45,030 nt of DNA, taken from positions 1 through 45,030 of the forward strand of contig CANEDU010000002.1 of NCBI GenBank assembly GCA_947426355.1, read 5' to 3'. This DNA comes from an uncultured Adlercreutzia sp. (GTDB lineage: Bacteria; Actinomycetota; Coriobacteriia; Coriobacteriales; Eggerthellaceae). Within the stretch, counting starts at the first letter, position 1. Each line of letters begins with the position of its first letter. The notes beneath the pieces are model-generated. The model ran no database searches, was not told the origin of the DNA, and saw only the letters and a program-made list of their open reading frames with translations. Shown in pieces: positions 37,457-45,030 of this stretch. Position numbers and translations under genes: made by a program.

Positions 37457-37502
37457 GAGGTTCCTTTCTCAGATGAGGCGCGTGGGCGCCGGCTTTCTAA
37501 AG

Positions 37503-37532
37503 TGAACAGTGTTCATTAATGAACGATGTTCA
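37503..37532. promoter_or_regulatory. Twin TetR operators between HsmA-like gene and tetR
   Basis: Two 13-bp palindromes TGAACAGTGTTCA (37503-37515) and TGAACGATGTTCA (37520-37532) share arms TGAAC / GTTCA, with centres 17 bp apart. They lie about 50 bp upstream of the HsmA-like start. Confidence 0.88.
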
Positions 37533-37619
37533 GAATAGGGGCCGTCGACGGTAGGGGCAAGGGCGATTGTGCGGATTCGCAAGGTTTTCACAGGTTTGTC
37601 ATGCTGCGGACATCCATAA

Positions 37620-37632
37620 TGAGCATTGTTCA
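37620..37632. promoter_or_regulatory. Third TetR operator copy
   Basis: TGAGCATTGTTCA differs from the twin upstream operators by one arm base. It sits about 25 bp before the tetR start, where binding would give autorepression. Confidence 0.75.
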
Positions 37633-37657
37633 TGTTGCGCGCCGGAAAGGACGGGCT

Positions 37658-38275
37658 ATGGGGAATCGCCCCGTTGTCAGCAAAGAGCAGATTTTGGACG
37701 CCGCCTACGATATTGCCACGACGCAGGGCTTGGGCGCGCTGAGCATTCGCGCCGTGGCGGCAGCGTGTGGCGTGGCGGTGGGCACGGTGTACAACTCGTA
37801 CCCCACGAAGTCCGAGCTGGTCAACGATGTAGTGGGACGGTTCTGGCAGCGGGCTTTATCCGGCTGCATGGGCGCGGAAGGCGGGGTCGCGGGGGATGCC
37901 GGCGATTTTGGGGCGCGCGACGCGTCAGCTTCTAGCTGCGATGACTTCGTGGTGTTCTGCCGCCGGTTGTCTGGCGAGATGAGCCGGGCTCTGGAAGAGT
38001 TCCGCGCCGACTTCCTCGACGGACTCACCGCGTTGGGGTCGTACGATTTGGCCGGGGCGCGCCGTCGCGAGGCGGCGAGTTTCGCCCACGTGCGTCGCGG
38101 ACTGCAGGTGGCTCTTGAGCGCGATCCAGCCATTTGCCGCGAGAAGCTGGTGGGCGCTCTGGCACCCGATCGCGTGTGCGACCTGGTGTGGGAGACCATG
38201 GTGGACGCCGCTCGCCATAAAAAGCCCCTCGATGAGACGCTGTTCGCCCTGTTGCGCGACGCACTGTACGACTGA
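37658..38275 (+). CDS. TetR family regulator
   Basis: A 205-aa protein with a classic TetR helix-turn-helix (KEQILDAAYDIATTQGLGAL, then IRAVAAACGVAVGTVYNSYP) at residues 8-55 and a helical effector domain. ATG 37658 is chosen over in-frame upstream starts because GGAAAGGA precedes it and the upstream region contains the operators. Three TGAAC-GTTCA palindromes lie upstream, so it likely represses itself and the divergent HsmA-like membrane protein. Confidence 0.88.
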   Translation: MGNRPVVSKEQILDAAYDIATTQGLGALSIRAVAAACGVAVGTVYNSYPTKSELVNDVVGRFWQRALSGCMGAEGGVAGDAGDFGARDASASSCDDFVVFCRRLSGEMSRALEEFRADFLDGLTALGSYDLAGARRREAASFAHVRRGLQVALERDPAICREKLVGALAPDRVCDLVWETMVDAARHKKPLDETLFALLRDALYD

Positions 38276-38374
38276 GGCGTCGTATAGCGAGAGTGGCTGT
38301 CCAGCGCGACCCAGCCGACGCTTCTTGCGGGGGTCCTCTTCGACGCTCCACGGGCAACGGTGTGGGCTGCGCCT

Positions 38375-38872
38375 CTATTGCCGGTCGAAGTAGTCGCGAT
38401 CGGTGAGATAGTAGGTGCGAATGTAGCCGGCGGGGGACACCACGACGAATTCCCCGGTGCGTTCCAGGAAGTAGAGGTCGTCGCCGTCCTCGGCTTGCAG
38501 CTTGTGCAGGGAGGCCGGGTCGGCGATAACGGCGTTGGCCGCGGCGAGGTACTCTTCGGCGGTCGCACACCCGGTTTCCCAGCCGTGCTTCTCGAAGTGT
38601 TGCTGCAGCTTCTCGTCAGTGCGGAAGGTGAGGTGCGAGCTCGCTTCAGCGGCGGTCGTGTTGGAGGGGAAGCCGTCCATGCCGTCGGTCGCGACGGCAG
38701 TGCATCCCGGTAGCCACAGCAACGCGGCCAACGCGATGGCGAGAACGATCGCCGATATGTGACGGGCGGTTGGCGCGCCTGCGCCCGACGATTGCAACCG
38801 CGTGCGTGTCTTGCTGTCCGACTGTTGCCGGCTGTCAAATGCTTCGGTATCGCTTCTGTGTCGCCATTCCAT
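38375..38872 (-). CDS. Lipoprotein-like protein with possible barnase/EndoU-type (BECR) RNase domain
   Basis: A 165-aa protein. Residues 1-37 are a charged cytosolic stretch, 38-57 a membrane helix ending in lipobox LPGC. The C-terminal 85 residues (FEKHGWETGCATAEEYLAAA, LYFLERTGEFVVVSPAGYIR, TYYLTDRDYFDRQ) have the layout of small nuclease toxins of the BECR fold: conserved H in a helix, then a beta sheet ending in R-T-Y-x and Y-F. Such domains usually sit at the C-terminus of secreted polymorphic toxins. Here the domain is on a short, apparently surface-anchored protein with no visible immunity gene. AAGGAGC precedes ATG 38872. The domain call is from pattern only. Confidence 0.55.
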   Translation of the reverse strand: MEWRHRSDTEAFDSRQQSDSKTRTRLQSSGAGAPTARHISAIVLAIALAALLWLPGCTAVATDGMDGFPSNTTAAEASSHLTFRTDEKLQQHFEKHGWETGCATAEEYLAAANAVIADPASLHKLQAEDGDDLYFLERTGEFVVVSPAGYIRTYYLTDRDYFDRQ

Positions 38873-38990
38873 GAACTGCTCCTTCTGCAATTTCGCTCCC
38901 GACTTTATCAAATGCTGTGGCTGCATGAGGTGAAACACTCCAGCTGTTCTACAATGGCTACCGACTGATGGGCTTAACCGGAAGGTTCTT

Positions 38991-39653
38991 ATGAACGATA
39001 TCCAGGGTGTGCTGTTCGATGAGGACGGCACGCTGATTGACACGTACGACATCATCCTCGCCTCCATGCGCCACACCATTAACGACGTGCTGGGGCGCGA
39101 TCTGCCCGATGAGGCTCTTATGGCAGGGGTGGGCACGCCCCTGTATGACCAGATGCTCAGCTTCGCAGAAGGCGACGAGGCTCTGGCCGAGCACCTGCTG
39201 AGTACGTACCGCGAGCACAACGTAGCCGTGCATGATGCCAGCGTGCGGGCCTTTCCCGATACGCGCGCAGCGCTGGAACGGCTGCGGGATGCGGGCGTTC
39301 CCATGGGGGTCGTTACCTCGAAGCGCCACGCGCTCGCCCAGCGCGGGCTGGATATGAGCGGCATCGCCGAGTTCTTCGACGTGCTCATTGCGCCCGACGA
39401 CTGGCCCGAGCACAAGCCGGCGCCCGGTCCCATTCTGCGGGCCTGCGAGCTTATGGGGCTCGATGCGTCTCGCTGCCTGTATGTGGGCGACAGCCCCTTC
39501 GACATGCAGGCCGGCAACGCCGCCGGCTGCGCTACGGTGGCCGCGCTCTGGGGCATGTTTCCTCCCGAAGCCCTTGCCGCCGAGAACCCCACGATGGCGT
39601 GCGATTCGCTCAGCGAGATGGTGGAGCGCCTGGCACTTTGCGAGCCTGTTTAG
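38991..39653 (+). CDS. HAD family phosphatase (phosphoglycolate phosphatase-like)
   Basis: A 220-aa protein. Motif I is GVLFDEDGTLIDTY, with E in place of the usual second Asp-flanking residue (DxDGT becomes DEDGT, so both catalytic Asp are kept). Motif II is GVVTSKR, motif III the lysine in WPEHKPAPGP, and motif IV LYVGDSPFDMQAG. The helical cap between motifs I and II is of the C1 type seen in pyrophosphatase PpaX and phosphoglycolate phosphatase. Substrate not determinable. GGAAGG precedes ATG 38991. A truncated paralogue lies at 33173-33581. Confidence 0.9.
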   Translation: MNDIQGVLFDEDGTLIDTYDIILASMRHTINDVLGRDLPDEALMAGVGTPLYDQMLSFAEGDEALAEHLLSTYREHNVAVHDASVRAFPDTRAALERLRDAGVPMGVVTSKRHALAQRGLDMSGIAEFFDVLIAPDDWPEHKPAPGPILRACELMGLDASRCLYVGDSPFDMQAGNAAGCATVAALWGMFPPEALAAENPTMACDSLSEMVERLALCEPV

Positions 39654-39738
39654 ACGCGGCACGAGGTTTTTCCGAAAAAAGTTCTTGCTCGTGACGCAGC
39701 GTCGTGTTGTAGAAACGAGGGAGAAAGGAGGTGCCACC

Positions 39739-40560
39739 ATGGCCGAGAAGAACGAAACAACGACCCGCTACACCACCGGCGAGTTGGCCGAGGCGTGCGG
39801 GACGACGGTGCGAACCGTGCAGTACTACGATGGCAAGGGGCTGCTCTCTCCCTCGGACTACTCCGAGGGTGGCCGGCGACTCTATGCTGCCGACGATGTG
39901 AAGCAGCTCCACTTCATTCTCATGCTGAAGGCGCTGGGGCTTTCCCTCGCGCAGATCAAGGGCGTTCTCGAAAGTCCGCATCGTCACGTCATCCTGGGCG
40001 ATTTGCTGGACGAGAGCGCGCGGTCGCTGCGCGAGGAGGCCGAAGAGCTCCAAAGTCGGTTAAGCGCCATTGAAGCGATGGGCGATGATATCAAGCGCTA
40101 CGGCACACTGACGGCAACAAGCAAGCTCGCCATGGTGAGACGAATGGAAGACAAGCGAGCGGAAAGGCGTTGGCATGCGGTGATGATCCTCGTGGGCATC
40201 CTCATGGATGTGGCGTGGATCGGCACCCTGGTGCTCGGCATACTCACGGGCGTGTGGTGGCCGTTCCCCATCGCGCTGGTGGCGGTGGCGGCTGCCGGCT
40301 TTTGGCTGGTCGTTCACTTCAACGACCATACGACCTACTTGTGTCCGGCATGCCGGGCCGATTTTCGGCCGAATCTGGGCGCGTTTTTCGTGGCGTGCCA
40401 CACCCCCACCACGCGCAAACTTACCTGCCCGTGCTGCGGTGAGAAGAACTGGTGCGTCGAACGCTTCCATGCCGAGCCGCTCGCCATCGGCCGCGGCGAG
40501 TGCATGCCCGGCACCTGCACCCACGGCATGTGCTCGGTGAACGAGGGAGGTGCGCAATGA
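39739..40560 (+). CDS. MerR-type regulator with membrane anchor and Cys-rich C-terminus
   Basis: A 273-aa protein. An N-terminal MerR helix-turn-helix (YTTGELAEACGTTVRTVQYY) and dimerisation coiled coil occupy residues 1-120. Two membrane helices follow (about 145-195). The C-terminal domain has CPACRADF, CPCCGEKNWC and a final CMPGTCTHGMC, which look like zinc-ribbon or metal-binding sites. A DNA-binding protein tethered to the membrane is unusual for MerR. AAAGGAGG precedes ATG 39739. Its stop overlaps the start of a CPBP-family membrane protease by 4 bp, so the two are coupled. Confidence 0.88.
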   Translation: MAEKNETTTRYTTGELAEACGTTVRTVQYYDGKGLLSPSDYSEGGRRLYAADDVKQLHFILMLKALGLSLAQIKGVLESPHRHVILGDLLDESARSLREEAEELQSRLSAIEAMGDDIKRYGTLTATSKLAMVRRMEDKRAERRWHAVMILVGILMDVAWIGTLVLGILTGVWWPFPIALVAVAAAGFWLVVHFNDHTTYLCPACRADFRPNLGAFFVACHTPTTRKLTCPCCGEKNWCVERFHAEPLAIGRGECMPGTCTHGMCSVNEGGAQ

Positions 40561-41519
40561 GCCAGCTGAGAACGTTTCTGGCTGCCCATCGGGCGGGCAC
40601 CTTCTGCGTTGTGACCTTTGCGCTTACCTGGGTGTTCTGGTTTGCGGCGGTGTATCCTGCGGCGATTCCGCTGCTGCAGGCCGGGCAAAACCCCTTGAGC
40701 GGCCCGGCGGTGACGCTGTTCGTCGGCGCGGGCATGTTCTTTCCGGCCATTGGCGTTGTGCTGACGCGCCTGCTGACGGGGGAGGGCTTCCGCGGCGCGT
40801 GGGTGCGTCCGCGTGAGTTCCGGCGCACGTGGAAGTACTGGGTCGCGGGTTGGTTCGGACCGATGCTGCTGGTGGCCTTGGGCGCCGTCGTGTTCTTCCT
40901 CATCTTCCCGAGCGACTTCGACCCGTCGTGTCCGCTGTTCCTCGAGGCGACCAATGCGCAGCTTGCGGCTGCCGGTCAGCCGCCTATGGATGAGGTGCAG
41001 GCGCAGGCCCTGATGGGGATGCAGCTGGCGCTCGTGCTCGTCTGCCCGCTGCTGGACGCGGCTACGTGCTTCGGGGAGGAATGGGGCTGGCGCGGCTATC
41101 TGCTCCCGCATCTGATGGAGCGTCATTCCGCGACGTGGGCCATCGTCGTTGTGGGTGTTATCTGGGGCCTGTGGCACGCGCCCATCACGGTGCTCGGGCA
41201 CAACTACGGGCTCGACTATCCGGGGTGGCCGGTTGTGGGCATTCTCGCGATGATCTGCTTCTGCACGGCGCTCAGCGCGCTCTTCGGCTGGCTTACCCTG
41301 CGCTCGGGCAGCTGCCTGCCGGCCACGTTTGCCCACGGAGCCCTGAACGGCTGCGTCTCTGCGCCGGCGCTCTTCATGGCTGTGGCGCCGAATCCCTTCG
41401 TTGGCCCTTTGTGCACCGGCGTTATCGGCGGTATCGGCCTCATCGCGACAGCTATCCTGTGCGTCGTTTCCCTGCGAAAGAATCCGTCGAGATTCCTGGC
41501 GAACGGTGGGCGACAGTAG
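40557..41519 (+). CDS. CPBP family intramembrane metalloprotease
   Basis: A 320-aa protein with about eight membrane helices and the Abi/CPBP motifs: EEWGWRGYLLPHL (E174, E175) and, further on, GVIWGLWHAPITVLGH with the metal-binding histidine. Family members cut membrane proteins within the bilayer or act as chaperone-like proteins, and are often linked to bacteriocin immunity in Gram-positives. GGGAGG overlaps the end of the MerR gene before ATG 40557. The neighbouring membrane-bound MerR is an obvious candidate substrate or partner (inference). A GC hairpin lies about 30 bp downstream. Confidence 0.9.
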   Translation: MSQLRTFLAAHRAGTFCVVTFALTWVFWFAAVYPAAIPLLQAGQNPLSGPAVTLFVGAGMFFPAIGVVLTRLLTGEGFRGAWVRPREFRRTWKYWVAGWFGPMLLVALGAVVFFLIFPSDFDPSCPLFLEATNAQLAAAGQPPMDEVQAQALMGMQLALVLVCPLLDAATCFGEEWGWRGYLLPHLMERHSATWAIVVVGVIWGLWHAPITVLGHNYGLDYPGWPVVGILAMICFCTALSALFGWLTLRSGSCLPATFAHGALNGCVSAPALFMAVAPNPFVGPLCTGVIGGIGLIATAILCVVSLRKNPSRFLANGGRQ

Positions 41520-41547
41520 CGTGCGGCTGGTTTTCGGGCTGCAATAG

Positions 41548-41592
41548 GGGCCGGGTGCGGCGGCGTTCGTCGCTGCCGCCGGCCCTTCTGTT
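41548..41592 (+). terminator. Possible terminator after the CPBP gene
   Basis: Stem GGGCCGG / CCGGCCC (41548-41554 / 41579-41585) with imperfect inner pairing, then TTCTGTTTC. Moderate strength. Confidence 0.55.
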
Positions 41593-41641
41593 TCGAGCGT
41601 GGCGAGTTGCGGCGAAGCAGCCGGCGTCCCTGTCGCGCCCG

Positions 41642-42094
41642 TCACGCAAGGCGCATGTGCAGGATGGGGAAGGGGTCTCCCATGCCGTCGGTTTCCGAAC
41701 GATTGAACGTGCGGAAACCGTAGTGCCCGTAGAAGCCGACGGCCTGGTCGTTCTGCTCGTTCACATCCACCAGTGTGGCGCCAAGCTCGTTTGTGGCGTA
41801 GTCGAGAAGGCGCGTCCCCAGTCCTTGTCCGCGAAGGGTTGGGTCGATGAACAGCATTTCCACCATGGTGCCATCGACGCCGAGAAAGCCCGCAACCGCG
41901 CCGGCGTCATCCCGGCAAACGATCAGATGCGCGACGGATGTAATCGCGTTCGGCACATAGCCTGCGATGCGCTCGATGTCATCCGGCGTAAGGAACGTAT
42001 GCGTCGCCTCCACCGACGCCCGCCAACATGCCACCAGCTCAGCGAGCAGGCCAGCATTCTCGCCAAGCTCGACTTCCTCAATACGAAATGCCAT
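41642..42094 (-). CDS. GNAT family N-acetyltransferase
   Basis: A 150-aa protein with the acetyl-CoA pyrophosphate loop DPTLRGQGLGTRLLDYA (motif A) preceded by VEMLFI, and the motif B segment QAVGFYGHYGFRTF near the end. It is a cytosolic acetyltransferase; the PFPILHMRLA ending is seen in YjaB/putative acetyltransferases of the Acetyltransf_1 group. Substrate unknown. ATG 42094 is taken because the family N-terminus (MAFRIEEVE) starts there, with GGAAGAGG upstream; the longer frame to 42139 has no support. Confidence 0.88.
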   Translation of the reverse strand: MAFRIEEVELGENAGLLAELVACWRASVEATHTFLTPDDIERIAGYVPNAITSVAHLIVCRDDAGAVAGFLGVDGTMVEMLFIDPTLRGQGLGTRLLDYATNELGATLVDVNEQNDQAVGFYGHYGFRTFNRSETDGMGDPFPILHMRLA

Positions 42095-42172
42095 GATGCC
42101 TCTTCCGTTCGCGTTGAAACTTTGAGGACTATAGCACACCGTGCGGCAGCGGGTCGAAAGCGTATTCTCGAG

Positions 42173-42622
42173 CTACTTCTGCCAGTGCTTCAGGTGGGGG
42201 ACGATGACGCCCATGAACGAGACGGCTTCTTCTTGCGACATGCCGGTGGCCTCCATGAGGAAGGGGGTCGTTTTCTCGATGAGCTCGTCTTCGCTCTGGT
42301 ACGCGAACTGGCCGTCGTCATAGCACCACTTGCAGTACGCCGTGTTCTCCGCGCCGTCGGCATCGGTGCCGTGGGGCATGTTGGGCACGGTGAAGGGGGT
42401 GCCGCAGCACTGGCACAGCTGGGTTACGTCGATGTCGAAAAGCTGGATGACGGGGATGTCCAACACGGTCGCAATCAGCTTGCGCATGTCCACGGACGGC
42501 TCGGTCTCGCCGTTCTCCCAGCGCGACACCGCCTGACGCGTGACATAGAGTTTTCCGGCCAGATCCTGCTGGGTCATTCCGCGCTGCTCCCGCGCTTCGG
42601 CAAGGGTCTCTTTGAACGGCAT
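42173..42622 (-). CDS. XRE family regulator with zinc-ribbon tail
   Basis: A 149-aa protein. The N-terminal HTH_3 is REQRGMTQQDLAGKLYVTRQ followed by AVSRWENGETEPS (residues about 11-45). The C-terminal half carries CQCCGTPF and YCKWCYDDGQF, a putative zinc ribbon, followed by the family's LIEKTTPFL and MSQEEAVSFM segments. This HTH-plus-zinc-ribbon form is common in anaerobic Firmicutes and Actinobacteria. The start lies inside the end of the upstream TetR gene (49-bp overlap), so both are probably made from one transcript. Confidence 0.85.
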   Translation of the reverse strand: MPFKETLAEAREQRGMTQQDLAGKLYVTRQAVSRWENGETEPSVDMRKLIATVLDIPVIQLFDIDVTQLCQCCGTPFTVPNMPHGTDADGAENTAYCKWCYDDGQFAYQSEDELIEKTTPFLMEATGMSQEEAVSFMGVIVPHLKHWQK

Positions 42623-43305
42623 GGTCGCCTCTTTTCTCTTGGTTTCTCAGCTGGTTTTATTCTGGCTGCCCGGCCGTCCTCTTTCAAGCAACGTTCTGTT
42701 GCGCCGAAATCCTCCTGCAAGGCTTGGGAATCCCGCCTGCCGTCAAGACACGAGAGCACCAGCGATTGGGCAAAGGGGGCCAGCTCTGCGAGAGGGAGGT
42801 CTTTCCCGCTGCTGTACCAGCGTGCGTAAAGGGCGATGAGCCCGCTGGTGACAAATTCCGCGATATAGGGGCGTTCCGCATCGGGCATAGCGGAAGGCAG
42901 CGCCTTGTCTACCAGCGGTTTCAGCGAATCCTTGGCCCTTGCTATGAAGGAGGCGCTTCCGTTTTCGCCGATCATGAGGCCGATGAGCTCTCCGTGGTTC
43001 GCATAGGTTTGCGAGACGAGGGCGGTAATGTCGAGGTCGCCGTCTGGGACGAGGGCGTTTTTCGCCGTGTCGTGCATGGCGGCGAGAAGGTCGTCTTCGA
43101 CGGCCCGCTGCAGGCTGGCCATGCTATCGAAGTAGTCGTAGAAAGTGGATCGGTTGACAGCGGCTTTGGCGATGACGGCGCTTGCTGTGATGGCTCCTCT
43201 CGGCTGCACCTTGTAAAGATCGATGTAGGCGCTCATGATCTTGCGCCTTGTCGCAGCCCGCTGCTCGGGGTTCTTGTGTGCCACCTCTGGCCCTTTCTCC
43301 GACAT
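42574..43305 (-). CDS. TetR family regulator
   Basis: A 243-aa protein. The TetR helix-turn-helix spans about residues 18-65 (KIMSAYIDLYKVQPRGAITA, then VIAKAAVNRSTFYDYFDSM), of the TetR_C_7/DhaS-like style. After the helical domain there is an Arg/Lys-rich tail of about 40 residues (from KIKPAEKPREKRR-like sequence onward), longer than usual and overlapping the XRE start. The tail may be an artefact of stop-codon loss or read through low-constraint sequence. Divergent from the HXXEE membrane protein with a dyad between them. Confidence 0.83.
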   Translation of the reverse strand: MSEKGPEVAHKNPEQRAATRRKIMSAYIDLYKVQPRGAITASAVIAKAAVNRSTFYDYFDSMASLQRAVEDDLLAAMHDTAKNALVPDGDLDITALVSQTYANHGELIGLMIGENGSASFIARAKDSLKPLVDKALPSAMPDAERPYIAEFVTSGLIALYARWYSSGKDLPLAELAPFAQSLVLSCLDGRRDSQALQEDFGATERCLKEDGRAARIKPAEKPREKRRPCRSKRPLPKRGSSAE

Positions 43306-43353
43306 GATTGCGCGTTTTGTTGGTTGATGAAGGCTCGCGGTTCGTCCAACATA

Positions 43354-43380
43354 GTATCGGCCAACAATTTGTCGGTCAAT
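43354..43380. promoter_or_regulatory. Probable TetR operator
   Basis: TATCGGCCAACAA / TTGTCGGTCAATA arms match at 10 of 13 positions around an AATT centre. The site lies between the divergent TetR and HXXEE genes and probably controls both. Confidence 0.6.
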
Positions 43381-43403
43381 ATTCGTCTTGCGGAGGGGCC
43401 GCC

Positions 43404-44027
43404 ATGAGGAACTGGGTTGCGAAATACAATCTCGAAGTTCTGACGTTCATCCTGGTTACGTTTATCGTCTGCGCCACAGCTCTGTCTCCGGCGCTCAGCA
43501 CAGTGCAGCGCTACATGATAGGTTTCATGTGGCTGTTCGTTCTCCATGAATGGGAGGAGGGCAGGTATCCCGGCGGCTTCGTGGATCTTATGGCCTCGAA
43601 CATGCTGAAGATGGACGTGAGCGAGCAGACGGCGAACCTCTCGCGTATCCCCACCATGGCGCTCATTCTTGGCTTCACGATTGTGCCGTTCTTTTTCGAC
43701 GGCATCTGGGTTCTTGTGTTGCTGCCGGTTTACCTGGGTGTTTTCGAAGGCCTCGTCCATGTGCTCGGTATAAAGATCTTCCAGCTGGCAAGACCATATA
43801 CGCCGGGCATGGTGACCGCTTTGGCCGAACTGGTGCTTGCCGCAGCCTGTCTCGTCTACTTAGCGACGAGCTGTTCTGTGGCCTGGTGGGAGTATCTGCT
43901 CGCGGCCGTTCTGTACTTCGCGTGCTTCGCCTTCATGCAGAGCCGTGTGACCAAGCTTGTTGGTATTCGGTATCGCGATTTCCCCGCACTTATGCGCGCG
44001 AGAATCAAAGAGATGCGCGCTCACTAG
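43404..44027 (+). CDS. HXXEE domain membrane protein
   Basis: A 207-aa membrane protein with about six helices. LHEWEEGRYPGGF (H48, E51, E52) is the HXXEE motif of PF13787, and a second His-Glu pair (FEGLVHVLG) occurs mid-protein. The conserved His/Glu inside the membrane suggest metal binding, with protease or hydroxylase-like chemistry proposed for the family but not shown. GGAGGGG precedes ATG 43404. It is the divergent partner of a TetR gene and probably induced by that regulator's ligand. Confidence 0.85.
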   Translation: MRNWVAKYNLEVLTFILVTFIVCATALSPALSTVQRYMIGFMWLFVLHEWEEGRYPGGFVDLMASNMLKMDVSEQTANLSRIPTMALILGFTIVPFFFDGIWVLVLLPVYLGVFEGLVHVLGIKIFQLARPYTPGMVTALAELVLAAACLVYLATSCSVAWWEYLLAAVLYFACFAFMQSRVTKLVGIRYRDFPALMRARIKEMRAH

Positions 44028-44082
44028 TGCGATGGGGCGCTTGGCATATCGGTTTCTGTCGGGTAGCGCTTTGTTGCGCCGG

Positions 44083-45030
44083 CTAACGACAAACGCGCCA
44101 GACCCCAGAACGTGGGCTGCCCTCCCTTACGAGGGCTCCCTCTTCCTTCAGATCGGCAACTATGCGCTCGACGCTCCTTTTCGGACGACCGAGATGGTCT
44201 GCCAACTGAGTTATGTTTCCTGCCGGATGCTCGGAAAAGAAGGCGAGGGTTCGAGTCTTTGCCTGCTCCTGTTCGCTTATTGGCCTGGTAAAGGGGAGCA
44301 TCGCTTCTTTAATCGCCTCGAGCATGAATTCCACGAACGCCCCACTGGTTCCGGTTGCGTCTCCCTCTGCCAGCGTCTCGTAGTACCTGGATTGGTGCTC
44401 TCTGATGGTGCTTTCGACAGGAAGCCAAGCCAGCACGGGTCTCCACCGCGCGAGCAGCAGAGTGTGCCAGAGCCGTCCCGTTCTGCCGTTTCCGTCGGCG
44501 AAGGGGTGGCAGAACTCGAATTCAAAATGGAATACGCAAGAGGCGAGGAGCGGATGCATGGTTGTGGTCTTGAGCCAGTCGAAGAGATTCGACATCACCT
44601 CGGGAACGTATGCTGCCGGTGTGCCTGCATGGATGAGCCTTTCGCCGTCAAAGACGCCGACATTGCCCGAACGGAAGCGGCCCGCTTCGGGAACGAGGCC
44701 TTCCATCATCGTGCGATGGGCTTTGAGAAGGTCGTCGAGGGAAGTGGGGTCAAGGTCGGGGATAAGATCATAGGCTCGTTTCGCGTTTTCAACTTCAAGG
44801 ATATCGTGCCTGTCTCCCAAGACGCGTTTGCCGTCGAGAATGGCAGTCACGGCCTTTGCGTCGAGTCCGTTTCCCTCGATAAGGAGTGAGGAGTGAATGG
44901 TTCTGATCCTGAGTTCGCGATGAAGCACGGGGCTTTTCGCTAACGGCGCTTCCGGGGACAGCATGCCGACGAGCTCGGCGATTTCCATAGAAAGAGAGTC
45001 GATGCGGTCGTTGCGCTCAAGGGGCGGTTC
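44083..45030 (-). CDS. Fic family protein (AMPylase-like), 5' end beyond window
   Basis: The frame is open to the right edge (…RNDRIDSLSMEIAEL), so the start is outside; 315 residues are visible. The Fic core motif HPFADGNGRTGR is complete (161-172 counting from Met 44988). The inhibitory helix motif SSLLIEGN (33-40 by the same count) lies before the core, as in class II Fic proteins, so the enzyme is kept in check by its own N-terminus. A C-terminal winged helix (NITQLADHLGRPKRSVERIV) suggests DNA or target binding. Fic enzymes attach AMP or similar to proteins. The ATG at 44988 is internal, judging by upstream homology. Confidence 0.9.
   Translation of the reverse strand, partial: EPPLERNDRIDSLSMEIAELVGMLSPEAPLAKSPVLHRELRIRTIHSSLLIEGNGLDAKAVTAILDGKRVLGDRHDILEVENAKRAYDLIPDLDPTSLDDLLKAHRTMMEGLVPEAGRFRSGNVGVFDGERLIHAGTPAAYVPEVMSNLFDWLKTTTMHPLLASCVFHFEFEFCHPFADGNGRTGRLWHTLLLARWRPVLAWLPVESTIREHQSRYYETLAEGDATGTSGAFVEFMLEAIKEAMLPFTRPISEQEQAKTRTLAFFSEHPAGNITQLADHLGRPKRSVERIVADLKEEGALVREGSPRSGVWRVCR

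Overview
The window looks like a gut Coriobacteriia genome, most likely Eggerthellaceae (Eggerthella, Gordonibacter, Adlercreutzia or Slackia type). The signs are high GC with G/C-rich third positions, a Tat-exported FAD fumarate-reductase-like flavoprotein facing a LuxR protein with a large membrane domain, many small TetR-controlled membrane proteins, an OFA-type MFS carrier and an HsmA-like membrane protein. This placement rests on gene content and style, because there is no rRNA or other marker gene.

Region 1 (1-8275) is a tightly packed plus-strand operon of visibly lower GC. It holds the C-terminus of an SF1 (UPF1/DNA2-like) helicase cut by the window edge, a 647-aa winged-helix protein, an 829-aa protein with a long coiled coil and an McrB-type AAA+ motor, and a 1085-aa partner with a possible DUF2357/McrC-like N-terminus. 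The genes overlap or nearly touch and end at a strong hairpin. I read it as an anti-phage defence cassette related to coiled-coil McrBC (CoCoNuT-like) systems. It is the best candidate here for an undescribed system. About 0.8 kb downstream, a 3' tRNA-Met-like fragment followed by a perfect terminator looks like the right attachment scar of an integrated element carrying the operon.

Region 2 (9.2-12.4 kb) is accessory: a frameshifted RhuM gene, an unknown 155-aa protein, an AlbA_2 (Schlafen-type) regulator, and an array of eight GGCGCGATT repeats in front of the regulator.

Region 3 (12.5-24.3 kb) is mostly housekeeping: a HerA-like DUF853 ATPase, a GH25 lysozyme lipoprotein, an NdpA-like nucleoid protein preceded by a 115-bp long hairpin, a pyridoxal kinase-like protein, a THEP1-like NTPase, a Pro/Gln-rich membrane protein, a methyltransferase, an OFA-like MFS transporter, rubredoxin, an APC permease, threonine aldolase and an ArsC/Spx-like protein.

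Region 4 (24.4-33.6 kb) is a graveyard and shuffling zone. It contains broken patatin, HsmA-like, HipA-like, SemiSWEET and HAD genes and a LuxR gene frameshifted at a six-base homopolymer. Two 54-nt direct repeats bracket the Tat flavoprotein/LuxR pair, with a truncated gene just outside each. A Bcr/CflA efflux pump and an AAA_14/DUF4143 ATPase behind a perfect palindromic operator are intact.

Region 5 (33.7-45 kb) has a ferritin-like protein, a repeat-rich 0.8-kb gap, Ogt, two TetR modules with clear operators (membrane protein; HsmA-like protein), a lipoprotein with a possible barnase-fold RNase domain, an intact HAD phosphatase, a membrane-anchored MerR coupled to a CPBP protease, GNAT, XRE and TetR genes, an HXXEE membrane protein, and a Fic protein running off the right edge. 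The intact HAD and HsmA-like genes are paralogues of the broken copies in region 4.
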